From PNKC01 sp039917655 (lineage in GTDB: Bacteria; Chloroflexota; Dehalococcoidia; Tepidiformales; Tepidiformaceae): 60,744 nucleotides of DNA. Location: the NCBI GenBank assembly GCA_039917655.1, contig JBDSJC010000038.1:1-60744 (forward strand), in the 5' to 3' direction. The translations under genes and the position numbers were made by a program. The notes under the pieces were generated by a model, which did not search any database, was not told the DNA's origin, and saw only the letters and a list, made by a program, of their open reading frames with translations. Shown here in pieces: positions 36,889 through 45,356 of the stretch (its first letter is position 1; the number at the start of each line of letters is the position of its first letter).

Positions 36889-37455
36889 TCAGCGAGGTTG
36901 CTCCCTGCCGGGGTCTGGAGACGGCTCCTGCGAGCCCTCCTCCGCCACACCGAACCGGCCGTTCCGGCTCGCGATGACTACCACGCCAATCATCGTCGAT
37001 AGGAGGGCTACCCCGGCCGTCTGGAAGACCAGCATGGATCCCCCGAGCAATTCGGCGCCCAGTTCCGCGGTCGCTTCTTCGGGCCGCGGGGCGGGCCGTT
37101 CCGGGAAATCGACGAGGAACGGCAGGCTGGCCAGTGCGACGAACGAACCGGCGCCGGCTGCTAGCGCCACACGGTGTTGGTGCACCATCCACATCGGGTT
37201 CAGCCCCGCCGGGTTCATCATGAACATGACCATGACGATGGCCATGACGAGCATCTCGCCCGCCATCATCAGGATGAGCACCATCCCCAGGAACTCGGCG
37301 CCAAGCAGCACGAGAATCCCCCCAACACCTGCGAAGGAGGCCAGCAGGTAGAACGCAGCCCGCATCATGGAATCGGTGCGGAAGACACGGAACCCCGTAA
37401 TGACGCTGCCGGCGGCGAATACCCAAAAGATGGCGTCTGCGACGAGATCATTCAC
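36889..37455 (-). CDS. nuoJ: NuoJ-like membrane subunit
   Basis: A 188-residue, five-helix subunit. The conserved third-helix segment 'LLGAEFLGMVLILMMAGEM' resembles the family signature 'LxAxFLGxVQVLVYxGAV', with its tyrosine region changed. It starts at GTG overlapping the nuoH stop (GTGA), which fits translational coupling because no Shine-Dalgarno is visible. The C-terminus is hydrophilic. Confidence 0.85.
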   Translation of the reverse strand: MNDLVADAIFWVFAAGSVITGFRVFRTDSMMRAAFYLLASFAGVGGILVLLGAEFLGMVLILMMAGEMLVMAIVMVMFMMNPAGLNPMWMVHQHRVALAAGAGSFVALASLPFLVDFPERPAPRPEEATAELGAELLGGSMLVFQTAGVALLSTMIGVVVIASRNGRFGVAEEGSQEPSPDPGREQPR

Positions 37456-38384
37456 AGCAGCAGGGCCGCGGACACGAACACGTTCAGCAGGGCAAGCGGG
37501 ATGAGCAGCACCCACGAAACGAGCACGAACTGTTGAATGCGGACGCGCGCCAGGAGGTGGCCGGACCCAAGGAGCACTATCAGGAGGGCGATCGTCTTGA
37601 GCCCAACCCAGGCGGGACCGGGCAGCCACGGCCCCCACCACCCGCCAAGAAAGACGGTAGCTCCCATGGCTGCTACCGATACCAGCATGGCTGCGCGAGC
37701 TGCCTTCCACAGGAGGCGAGCGAGGCCCGAATCCTCGGCCGAGGTACCGCCGGCGAGGTCGGACCCGTCGGGCAAGTTGAGCGGCCCCCAGAAGCTGACG
37801 GCAACGCCAACGATGAGGTAGAGCGGCAGGCCCGCCGGTTGGCGGATGACATTCCAGACGGACTCCTGAGCGTTTACGATGTCCACTATCGAGAGGGACT
37901 CGGCGGGCAGGGCCGTGGCGAGCATCGCGAGGAGGAACGGAATCTGAAACGAGAGCGCCTGGGCGCCGTAGCGGTAGGCCCCTTGAAGGGCGAAGGCAGA
38001 GTTGGGCGACCAGCCATGAAGGTATACCGCGATCATGACCATCGCGATGGCGGCCGAGAAGACGACGAAGCCGGTTGCCGGGTCCGTCGCCACCAGATCC
38101 CGGTCGAGCGGGACCATCGCCAGCGCCACGGCTGCGAGCCCGGCGAGCAGGGCCGGCGCGAGTGCCCACGCAGGCGCATCGGGACGTTCCGTCGTCCGTC
38201 GTTGCTGTAGCGCCAGCAGCGCACTGGACTGCATTGGCTCCGCCAGCAGCCGGCTCCATCGTGGTGCATTGCCGGCCACCAGGGCACCGATGAGCCGGTC
38301 GAACACCGCCACGAAGTACACCCCAACAAGAAGGAAGCAGCTGACCGCGACGATCGCCACTCCCGGTGAGGTGTACTCTCTCAC
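37452..38384 (-). CDS. nuoH: NuoH-like membrane subunit with degenerate quinone loop
   Basis: A 310-residue NuoH homologue with about eight helices. In complex I this subunit forms the quinone channel, and its cytoplasmic loop normally reads 'PFDLPEAESELVAGF'. Here the loop is 'PLNLPDGSDLAGGTSAEDSG', which keeps the general shape but loses the glutamates. This suggests an altered or lost quinone site. It starts at GTG overlapping the stop of the NuoB/D-like gene (GTGA). nuoI, which normally follows nuoH, is absent. Confidence 0.85.
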   Translation of the reverse strand: MREYTSPGVAIVAVSCFLLVGVYFVAVFDRLIGALVAGNAPRWSRLLAEPMQSSALLALQQRRTTERPDAPAWALAPALLAGLAAVALAMVPLDRDLVATDPATGFVVFSAAIAMVMIAVYLHGWSPNSAFALQGAYRYGAQALSFQIPFLLAMLATALPAESLSIVDIVNAQESVWNVIRQPAGLPLYLIVGVAVSFWGPLNLPDGSDLAGGTSAEDSGLARLLWKAARAAMLVSVAAMGATVFLGGWWGPWLPGPAWVGLKTIALLIVLLGSGHLLARVRIQQFVLVSWVLLIPLALLNVFVSAALLL

Positions 38385-39706
38385 GAAGCAACCGCCTTTG
38401 CGCTCAACTGTTCCACCGCCACGGCCTCCTCAAGGTCGAGGCCGAGGCTGATGAGCGTGGTCACGGCATCCCCCCACTCCATGCCCTCGATCAACCGCGG
38501 GACCAGCGGCAGGAGGCGTGCAGCGGGACAGTTATTGGGTTCGAGGCGTCCGCGCGGGGACTCAACCGAGCCGATCGGAGTGGTACGGCGGTCGCCCGCC
38601 CGCCCGGCCAACTCCAGGGACTGCGCCGCCTCGGCGAGCCGCTGGCGCCAGCGTGCAGCTGAGTCGCCGTTGGTGTGCAGAATCGGCTCAAAGCCAAGGT
38701 CGCGGTAAGCGGGATCGTCCGCCCGAGCATCCTCGGCGAGACCGGCAGCCCGGCCCACGGGGCCGGCGCCAAGTCCTCTCAGTACGTCCGCGCCAATCCG
38801 GCCTACGCCCCCTGTCGACCAACCGAACGCCTGAGTGCGACCGATGGCCGTTGTGAGGGAGCGAACAGCGTCCACGTCAGCCGGCCTGATGCTGGCCGCG
38901 AGGCGGAGGACGCGGAGGCCCAATGAACGCAGCTCAGAGGCGGCGAGGGCATCGGCGAGCCAACGGAGGTGTTCCGCGGTGCGCGCTAACTCAAGTGCAG
39001 CGACGGGCACGGGTTCGGACAGGGCGCAGATGAACAGACGGAGGCCGGGGCGCGCCGGGGCGTCGAGCCCGGCCGCGGCAAACGGATTGCCGGGGATCGA
39101 GGCTTCCACGATAACGTCGCCTGCCAGTTTCGCCTCGAGCGTGAGCCCTGCCGGGAACCGGGGAAAGAAAGGGCCCACCCTCAGCGGCACCAGGTCGAGC
39201 CGCAGGCCGTCCCGGTCGGGGGCAAGCTCCGCCATGGGGCGGCCGTATGGCGTGCCGCCAGTCATACCGGTGCCGCCCTGGCCGTAGGGGCCGACACCGC
39301 GCCAGGGCACCGCGTCCACATCGGGGAGGATTGGCGGTTCAGAGCGGCGCTGACCCCTCAACAACTCACGCTGGATCGCAGTCAGCCGGCCAGGCACTTG
39401 ATCCTCGATCACGACATGGTGGGGGAAGCTCCCGAGCCAGGTCGTGGGCGACGCACCTAGCGGCCACCACACCGTGCACCGCGGGTGTGGGATGCTGTCG
39501 TGCAACCGTGCGAGCGGTTCGGTGAGCTCGTCCGGGATTGCACCGGCAACCACGAGGATGAGGGCGGCGCGGGGCGTGTCTACAAGCCGCAGACGGTCAT
39601 CGAGGAAGAGTTCCTGGATTTGTTCGCTCGCACCGAGCCCCGCAATGGCAAAGACCGGCACCGGAGCGCCTGAGGCAAGCCGGGCCAAAACCCCTTTCAG
39701 GCCCAC
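38381..39706 (-). CDS. NuoB/NuoD-like fusion lacking Fe-S ligands
   Basis: A 441-residue soluble protein in the place of nuoBCD. Residues 1-115 align by eye with NuoB: 'GLGASEQIQELF' for the 'GLACCAxE' turn, 'RAALILVVAGAIPDELTEPLARLHDSI' (in part) for the RQADLMIVAGT region, and 'VPGRLTAIQRELLR' for 'VPGCPP'. All four cysteines for cluster N2 are replaced. Residues 170-430 align with NuoD: 'VGPFFPRFPAGLTLEAKLAG' for the GPQHPSTHG strand, 'ARTAEHLRWLADAL', and 'GLGAGPVGRAAGLAEDARADDP' near 311-332. Only three scattered Cys remain. It starts at GTG overlapping nuoA by 10 bases. The protein looks like a structural cap instead of a redox module. Confidence 0.75.
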   Translation of the reverse strand: MGLKGVLARLASGAPVPVFAIAGLGASEQIQELFLDDRLRLVDTPRAALILVVAGAIPDELTEPLARLHDSIPHPRCTVWWPLGASPTTWLGSFPHHVVIEDQVPGRLTAIQRELLRGQRRSEPPILPDVDAVPWRGVGPYGQGGTGMTGGTPYGRPMAELAPDRDGLRLDLVPLRVGPFFPRFPAGLTLEAKLAGDVIVEASIPGNPFAAAGLDAPARPGLRLFICALSEPVPVAALELARTAEHLRWLADALAASELRSLGLRVLRLAASIRPADVDAVRSLTTAIGRTQAFGWSTGGVGRIGADVLRGLGAGPVGRAAGLAEDARADDPAYRDLGFEPILHTNGDSAARWRQRLAEAAQSLELAGRAGDRRTTPIGSVESPRGRLEPNNCPAARLLPLVPRLIEGMEWGDAVTTLISLGLDLEEAVAVEQLSAKAVAS

Positions 39707-40059
39707 TCAAACGCCCGCTCTCGCCAGGCGTAGAGCACACCGAGGAGGAGGATGGCGATGAACATCCCCATCTCTACCATGGCGATGCCTCCTTCGCGAA
39801 TGAAGACGACCGCCCACGGGTACATGTAGACCATCTCCATGTCGAACGCCAGAAACACGAGCGCCATCACATAGTAGCGGGCGTGGTAGCGGCTCCAGGC
39901 GTGCACAACCGGCGCCTCGCCTCCTGCAAAAGGCGCGCGCTCCGACAGCGTGGGGGCCGGGCCGCGCGGGATGTCGCCGGAGAGTCGCACAAGTAACGCC
40001 ATCAGGATCGCCGCGACGAATACGGCAAGGGCGATTCCCAGCGGGCCCAGCAGGATCAT
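39697..40059 (-). CDS. nuoA: NuoA-like membrane subunit
   Basis: A 120-residue, three-helix NuoA homologue, first gene of the operon. The conserved 'LAFDMEMVYMYPWAVVF' is present. The loop usually written 'PYECGxxP' is 'PFAGGEAP', so the conserved Glu-Cys pair near the quinone site is lost, in keeping with changes in NuoH and the NuoB/D-like protein. The ATG has no strong Shine-Dalgarno site. Confidence 0.88.
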   Translation of the reverse strand: MILLGPLGIALAVFVAAILMALLVRLSGDIPRGPAPTLSERAPFAGGEAPVVHAWSRYHARYYVMALVFLAFDMEMVYMYPWAVVFIREGGIAMVEMGMFIAILLLGVLYAWRERAFEWA

Positions 40060-40089
40060 CAGACCGACCTCACGGTGATAACGCGGAGC

Positions 40090-40245
40090 CTAGGCGTAGT
40101 CTTCGGGTGACTCCCGGAAGGCGTCAGCGCAGTCCTGGCTACAGAAGTAGTAGGTTTGGCCGTTGTGTTCAGCCGTGGCGACAGCGTCTGAGGGCATAAT
40201 CTTCATCTTGCAAACGGGGTCGGTGACCTGGTCATCTCCGGGCAT
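40090..40245 (-). CDS. YHS-domain small metal-binding protein
   Basis: A 51-residue protein with AAAGGAG six bases before its ATG. 'DPVCKMKI' (residues 9-16) and 'TYYFCSQDCADAF' (31-43) are the two halves of a YHS/TRASH-type metal knuckle, found alone or attached to copper ATPases and toluene monooxygenases. It lies 30 bases upstream of nuoA and could be co-transcribed with the complex I-like operon. A role as metal chaperone or sensor is inferred. Confidence 0.8.
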   Translation of the reverse strand: MPGDDQVTDPVCKMKIMPSDAVATAEHNGQTYYFCSQDCADAFRESPEDYA

Positions 40246-40591
40246 GGCTTCTCCTTTACCGGCGACTTAGGACTCCCCTCGCCGGACGGCTGAAATTCGT
40301 ACGGCAGCGAAGGCGAATCGCCGGCTCACTGCTCTATCCTACACTCCAGAAGATGTACTCCGACAGGCGGTAGTATCTGCGGGTCACGGGTCACGGGTGT
40401 GCCGGAGGCTCGTCACCTTTCAACCCCGGTTCCCAGGCGCTTGCCCGGCTTCCGGAGGAAAGTGTGATCGGTGACCTAAAGCGTCCGCGGCGGCGCGGGC
40501 GAGGTATCGAATCGTCGGAAGGCGGGCCGGGACTCCGCCGAAGTCTACCCCTTCACGCCCTCCTGATCGCAAAGCCGCTCTACCGTCGAAC
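40246..40591. other. Intergenic region
   Basis: About 345 bp with no gene I can support. It contains a short direct repeat GGGTCAC (twice, near 40384-40397). A 42-codon Arg-rich frame on the plus strand (from about 40462) has a good GGAGG but no recognisable features, so it is not called. Confidence 0.45.
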
Positions 40592-40864
40592 CTAAGCGGG
40601 GGAGGACGCCGCACCTTCGCCAAAGGTGCCCTCTCCGTTCCAGCCAAACCTGGCGTAGGTAGCGGCGATTCCCGTAAGAAGAGTGAAGCCGAACAGCAGC
40701 GCCCCCTCAGACGGTGAGAGCAGGACCATCGCTGCGAGTTTGCATACCAGCAGGCCGCCCCAGGCGGCGGCCATCGTCCGTGGCCGGCGAATCAAAGGCA
40801 GGCGTTCGATGGCGGGACTCGTGGCCAGAAGCCGGACGAATGGGCGGGTAAGCAGTTCGAACAC
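40592..40864 (-). CDS. Small two-helix membrane protein
   Basis: A 90-residue protein beginning at GTG with GGAGG eleven bases upstream. After an amphipathic basic N-terminus come two hydrophobic helices (about residues 31-50 and 54-70) and a polar Gly/Ala tail. I do not recognise the family. Its orientation and position beside a DUF4395-like gene suggest a shared membrane role. Confidence 0.5.
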   Translation of the reverse strand: MFELLTRPFVRLLATSPAIERLPLIRRPRTMAAAWGGLLVCKLAAMVLLSPSEGALLFGFTLLTGIAATYARFGWNGEGTFGEGAASSPA

Positions 40865-41020
40865 TTTGACTGAACCTCCGCGGGATGGGCCACTATGGCC
40901 TCACCCGTGAGTCTACGTCGCCGCCGATTCGAAGACGGTAGACTTCCGGTAACAGTTAGGCGCACCAGCGGGCAGTTCCCCGGAGACAGGGAGATACTGT
41001 GGGACGAACCCAGTCCCGCT

Positions 41021-41503
41021 TTAGCATTCCGTAGCTTCATGTCCGAATATGAGCCTGTACCACCATGACCCGAGACACCAGAGGGTTAGCGTGAGCATTG
41101 TGCTGCCCACGACAACCATCCCTCCCAGGATGAGCCCCACTACCGGCAGCCCAACAGAGAATGACAAGGCTGAGCCAGCCAGCCAGATCGTGGAGAGGAC
41201 GTAGGAAAACCGCCTGGGCTTCGGCGTGGCTGGCAGCGCCGGCGCACGAAACAAGTGGCGGACGCCGAGGTTGTACACAAGGTCGATGATCATCCCCTTT
41301 GGCAGCAGTGCCCCGCTCAGGGCGACCAAGGACATGGCGCCAACAATAGTCGGCGATTGCAACACCAGCCCGGTAACGATCACAACAGTTGCAACGAACG
41401 GTGTGAACCGCAGAGGCAATGAGTAGCGTGATTTCGCCTCGTCGGGAAGTCTTTCGAAGCCTTGCTTGTCCAGGTTGTCCTTCGTGAACGCGCTAAGTGC
41501 CAT
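41021..41503 (-). CDS. DUF4395-like membrane protein
   Basis: A 160-residue membrane protein with about four hydrophobic helices in two pairs, separated by a basic loop ('FRAPALPATPKPRRF'). The architecture and the phrase 'SGALLPKGMIIDLVYNLGVRHLF' resemble DUF4395 proteins, which often occur beside thioredoxin-like or sulfur-transfer genes. None is present here. ATG 41503 is preferred over an upstream in-frame TTG. Confidence 0.55.
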   Translation of the reverse strand: MALSAFTKDNLDKQGFERLPDEAKSRYSLPLRFTPFVATVVIVTGLVLQSPTIVGAMSLVALSGALLPKGMIIDLVYNLGVRHLFRAPALPATPKPRRFSYVLSTIWLAGSALSFSVGLPVVGLILGGMVVVGSTMLTLTLWCLGSWWYRLIFGHEATEC

Positions 41504-41636
41504 TACCCAAATTTCCTCGCGCTCTGGAGTCAATCGAGCGGATCAGGAGAAACCAGGTTTCCCTGATAGGTCGGAGAACCAGGAAGGGGCGCGCCTCTTC
41601 CTGGAGGTTAACCGGGCGCCGCGGGCGCCGTGGGGC

Positions 41637-42089
41637 TCACTGCACCACGAACCGCGCCTTCATGTTCGGATGAACGCTGCAGTAGTAGTCGAACGTACCC
41701 CTGGTGCCGAAGGTCACTGTCTTGTTCTCACCCTTCGCCAGCACTCCCGTGTCCCACGCGCCGCCTGAATCGGTGGCGGAGTGGGGGGCGCTGTCCCGGT
41801 TGATCCAGGTCACCTTGCCGCCCACCGGTAGCTGCAGGTTACCGGGAGCGTAGGCGAAGTTCTCGATAGTGATCGTTTCGGCCAGGGTGCCCTGCCGTGG
41901 CGCATCGCCAGATGAGTTGCGTCCGCCGCCCATCATCCCGCCCATGTGGCCGCTTCCCATCGTCCAGCTGAAGCCCGAGGACGATGCCATCCACGCAATA
42001 ACGCCGATCCCCGCCGTCAGCAGGCTGGCAAGGACGACTGCGAGGAGGAACGCCGGCAACCGCGTTGGCTCAGCCATCATGTGCTTCAT
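41637..42089 (-). CDS. Membrane-anchored cupredoxin with Met/Gly-rich linker
   Basis: A 150-residue protein with one N-terminal membrane helix, a Met/Gly/His linker 'WTMGSGHMGGMMGGG', and a C-terminal cupredoxin domain. Type-1 copper ligands are His in 'APHSATD' and Cys/His/Met in 'YYCSVHPNM'. The Met-rich linker could bind Cu(I). It belongs to a three-gene minus-strand group with a SHOCT and a Met-rich protein, downstream of a BlaI/CopY-like operator, which suggests a copper-responsive role. Confidence 0.82.
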   Translation of the reverse strand: MKHMMAEPTRLPAFLLAVVLASLLTAGIGVIAWMASSSGFSWTMGSGHMGGMMGGGRNSSGDAPRQGTLAETITIENFAYAPGNLQLPVGGKVTWINRDSAPHSATDSGGAWDTGVLAKGENKTVTFGTRGTFDYYCSVHPNMKARFVVQ

Positions 42090-42156
42090 AACTAGATCTT
42101 TCTCCCACCCGGGCAATGTGGGGCCGCGAACTGCGTCCCACACTGCCTGGGACAGG

Positions 42157-42384
42157 CTAGCTGGTCAACGTGTCCCGGATGCGTTCATACTCCTCGTGCG
42201 AAAGCTCGCCGGCGGCGAGCCGCCGCTTGGCAATCTCCAGCGGAGTCTCGGAACGGCCTGCTGGGGTTCCCGTTCCGCGGTCAACGACATTCGAGAACAG
42301 GTAGACCAGCGCGCCGATCAAGAGGAGCCAGAAGACGCCCCCGAAGAGCATCCACCAGCCCATTCCTTCGTTTGCTGCCCACAT
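42157..42384 (-). CDS. SHOCT-domain small membrane protein
   Basis: A 75-residue protein: one membrane helix (about residues 9-31), then a short linker and a C-terminal SHOCT motif, 'TPLEIAKRRLAAGELSHEEY' (about 47-66). SHOCT helices are common at ends of small membrane proteins and mediate protein contacts. It is second in the copper-related three-gene group. Confidence 0.82.
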   Translation of the reverse strand: MWAANEGMGWWMLFGGVFWLLLIGALVYLFSNVVDRGTGTPAGRSETPLEIAKRRLAAGELSHEEYERIRDTLTS

Positions 42385-42456
42385 GCGACTATCTCCTTTT
42401 TACCGGCTCGCGGAGGAGTCGGCGTAGTGGTCGACGTGCGCGTCTTGCGACACGCG

Positions 42457-42819
42457 TCAGGGCTTCGGCAGCATGTTGTTGGAGTCGGCTGGCATGTTCG
42501 CCATGATGCCGTCCATCATTGTGTGCATCATCTGATCGATGTCAGTCATACCCGTCATCGACGCACCCGAACGGTGATCCTGAAAATGCTGCTGCATCCG
42601 CTTGAATCCTTCGTCGCCAAGAACTTCTTTCATGTGCTGCAACATCGCGTCCGAGTCCCTGTCCGCCATTGCGGACATCATCCCGGCGGCGCCTTGCCCC
42701 CGGTCCATTCTGTGGTCGTCCGACCGGTTGTCGCTGGCGAGGGCAACGCCCAAGGCGATTCCGAGTCCGACCACCGCGACCGCGAGGACGCCGATAATTG
42801 CGCGAGTAAGGGTGATCAT
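42457..42819 (-). CDS. Secreted/membrane-tethered Met-rich protein
   Basis: A 120-residue protein with an N-terminal signal or membrane helix (residues 5-28) and a polar, Met- and His-rich body, including 'MMSAMADRDSDAMLQHM' and 'MTDIDQMMHTMMDGIMANM'. Such Met clusters often bind Cu(I) or Ag(I) outside the cytoplasm. AAAGGAAC upstream of the ATG supports the start. It is the first gene after the BlaI/CopY-like operator, so copper-induced expression is the working idea. Confidence 0.7.
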   Translation of the reverse strand: MITLTRAIIGVLAVAVVGLGIALGVALASDNRSDDHRMDRGQGAAGMMSAMADRDSDAMLQHMKEVLGDEGFKRMQQHFQDHRSGASMTGMTDIDQMMHTMMDGIMANMPADSNNMLPKP

Positions 42820-42852
42820 TTGTTCGGTTCCTTTCTGCGCCGGTGCGCCGAG

Positions 42853-42881
42853 GTACGTCTAGACGTACTACAAACGTAGTA
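42853..42881 (-). promoter_or_regulatory. BlaI/CopY-like operator with overlapping palindrome
   Basis: GTACGTCTAGACGTAC (42853-42868) is a perfect 16-bp palindrome. It overlaps TACTACAAACGTAGTA (42866-42881), which differs by one base from the BlaI/MecI/CopY-type consensus TACTACA-N2-TGTAGTA and is itself a perfect 6-4-6 inverted repeat. It lies 34-62 bases upstream of the Met-rich protein gene. No BlaI-family regulator gene is in the window. Confidence 0.6.
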
Positions 42882-42972
42882 TGGCACTTAGCTGATTCCG
42901 TTGGGATGGCCAAATGGTCAATCTTTCGGGATCGAACGGCCACGACGCGGATTCTACGTGGGCGAGCACCCT

Positions 42973-45356
42973 TCAGCTGATCGTCCCTGTTTCGAGCAGG
43001 CGCACGAACTCATCCTCGTCCAGCCCGAGAATGTCCCCGAAAACGTACGCATTGTGCTCGCCGAGCGCGGGTGAGCGGCGGACGGGGTTGTCGCGGCCCA
43101 CGATCCGGATCGGTTCGCCGTGCACCGTAATAGCGAGGCCAGGCTCGGTTGGCTGATGGACAACTTCGAAGCGCGCCATCATCTGAGGGTCGGTGTCCAG
43201 CTGGTCAGCGATGCTTTCAACGGCGGCGGCGGGAATGAACGCGGCCTGAAGCAGGTCCGCCGCCGCCCAGCGGTCGCGAGCGGCCGTCCACGCCGAGACA
43301 ATCTCGTCGAGGGCGTCTTCGTTCGCCTTTCGCGCTGCGTGCGTTTCGAAGCGTGGGTCGGTAGCGAGGGCGGGCGAGCCGATGGCCTCCGCGAATGATT
43401 CGAACATTGATGGTTCTACGGCGACCGCGATCCATTGATCGACACCTGCTGCGGGGAACACTCCATGCGGGCAGTAGTTCGGGTCACGGTTTTGGCGGCG
43501 GGGCTCCTGCTTTCCGGTCCAGGCATAGCGCATCCACTCTGCCGACATGAGCGAAATCATCCCCGGCAGCTGAGACATGTCGATCTCCTGGCCAAGACCG
43601 GTTCGGCGCCGTTCGATAACAGCTGCGATCACGCCGAGGCCACCAGCGATGGGGAAACGAAGTCCGCGAAGGCCACGCCAAGCCCAGTCGGGGGTGCGCC
43701 TTCCCAGCCCGTGATGACGTTCAGACCACTGGCCCCGGTGATCATGTTCCCAAACGTGGCGAAATTCGCCCAGGGGCCGCTCCGGCCGGCGCCCGCCATG
43801 TGCGCCACGATGATTCCCGGATTCAAACGCCGGAGTTCGACGTAGTCCATGCCCATGCGCTCGACCACACCGGGGCGGAGATTGTCGATCACGATGTCGC
43901 ACTTGGCGGCAAGGCGTCGAACGAGGTCGCGGCCTTCTTGCGATTTCGTGTTGATGGTGGCGGAGAGCTTGCCGGTGTTCGCATCGTTGAACCAGCCGCC
44001 TGCCGTGAGAGTCGGGCCCGAACGAGGCGCGACTGATCCGCGAATCGAATCCATCCGGGATTCCGACTCGACCTTGATCACTTCTGCGCCGAGGTCAGCG
44101 AGGATGCGGCACCCCAACGGTCCGGCGAGCACCCAGGAGATTTCGAGGACGCGGAGACCATCGAGCGGGAGCCGCCCGGGAGCCCGCACCTCTCCACGGC
44201 GCGACTGCTTCGCCGGGAGCGTAGCAAGGACGTCCGCCGTGTCGGCACCGAGTAGTGGGGCGGACCGCAGGGGTTCGACGCTGGCCATGCCGGCGAACGG
44301 GCTCTTCGGCATCCGAAGGATACCGAGTGCGGCGTGTTGCACGCCTACGAACTCGCCAATAGCAGCTAACTGCTCGTTGTCTCGCATGTCGTCGAACGAC
44401 ATCAACGGCAAGCCCATCAGGCCACGCTCCCGGCCCACGGCCAGGAACCGGTCGCGTTCGTAGAACCGCCCCAACGCCTCCACAAGGTCCGCGGCTTCAC
44501 CCAGCCGGAACGAGCCAAGCTTCGCACGCGTCGCCTCGCGCCACTCCTCCGGCCCGGCGCGCACGGGAAGGCCATGTTCAAGCGCCCACTCGCGAAGTTT
44601 CGGCCACTGGTCGGGACGGGCCCGGATGACGGCCCAGCGGTCGTCGCGGCAACGAACGACCGGGAACTCGTAGGCGGTGTTCCTCGAAACAGTAAGGTCG
44701 TGCCAGCGGTAATAGCTCGGACTGGCGGTTTGGAGGGTTGCGAAGGCCGCGCACTCCTGGACGGAGATGTCGAAGTGCAGGCCGGGGCCGCCGTGCAGCC
44801 CCGCGACCATCGCCGTGCAGCCCGCTAGCGAAGCAAGCTTGTAACAGACGTCACCAGCCGCGTGGATCGGCGGGCGCTCCGGCTCGCCTGAGACGAACGA
44901 AAGGCCACCGGCGGCTGAAGCGATCAGGTCCGAACCGAGACGGTTCGCCCAGGGACCGGTCATCCCGAACGGGCTGATCGTGACGCAAGTCAAACGAGGG
45001 TTGGCTGAGCGAATTCGCCGGTCATCCAGGTCAGGGGTCGCGTGCAATTCGGAGCGGCCCGAATCAATCAGGCCATCGGCGCTCGCAAGGAGCTCAAGTA
45101 AGGACGCCCTGCCAGCTTCTGTCTCGAGATCGGCGACCACCGAACGCTTGCCCGCATTGAACGCCTGGTGCTTGAACCCACTCTCCACAGCCGCTGCATC
45201 GTCGATAAACGGTCCCAGCTCCCGCAGCCGCCCACCGTTCGGCGACTCAACGCGAACTACCTCGGCGCCGAGGTCCGCGAGAAGCCGGCCCGCGAAGACA
45301 CCGGACTCGTCGCCCACCTCGATGATCCGGAAGCCTGAGAGAGGCGGCATAGCCAA
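42973..45356 (-). pseudogene. Tandem type III (CaiB/BaiF-like) CoA-transferase, frameshifted
   Basis: Two CaiB/BaiF domains in one coding stretch. Domain 1 starts 'FRIIEVGDESGVFAGRLLAD' after the initiator, and domain 2 starts at 'GLRVLEISWVLAGPLGCRIL'. Domain 2 runs in the first frame to about 43660 and then stops early. Its natural continuation, 'VIAAVIERRRTGLGQEIDMS', lies in the minus-one frame down to 42973. The break coincides with a run of four C on the coding strand (G-run 43651-43654), and one added C restores 'ADFVSP-IAGGLGVIAAV'. A real mutation or a homopolymer sequencing error both fit. If intact, it would move CoA between carboxylic acids. Confidence 0.75.

Noticed and set aside
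37456..38391. N-terminal extension of nuoJ
   Set aside because: It overlaps nuoH in another frame and has no membrane-subunit features; the GTG at 37455 coupled to the nuoH stop is enough.
43645..43665. Programmed frameshifting in the CoA-transferase gene
   Set aside because: The codon phase does not place a classical X-XXY-YYZ slippery heptamer, and such genes are not known to need it; mutation or sequence error is simpler.
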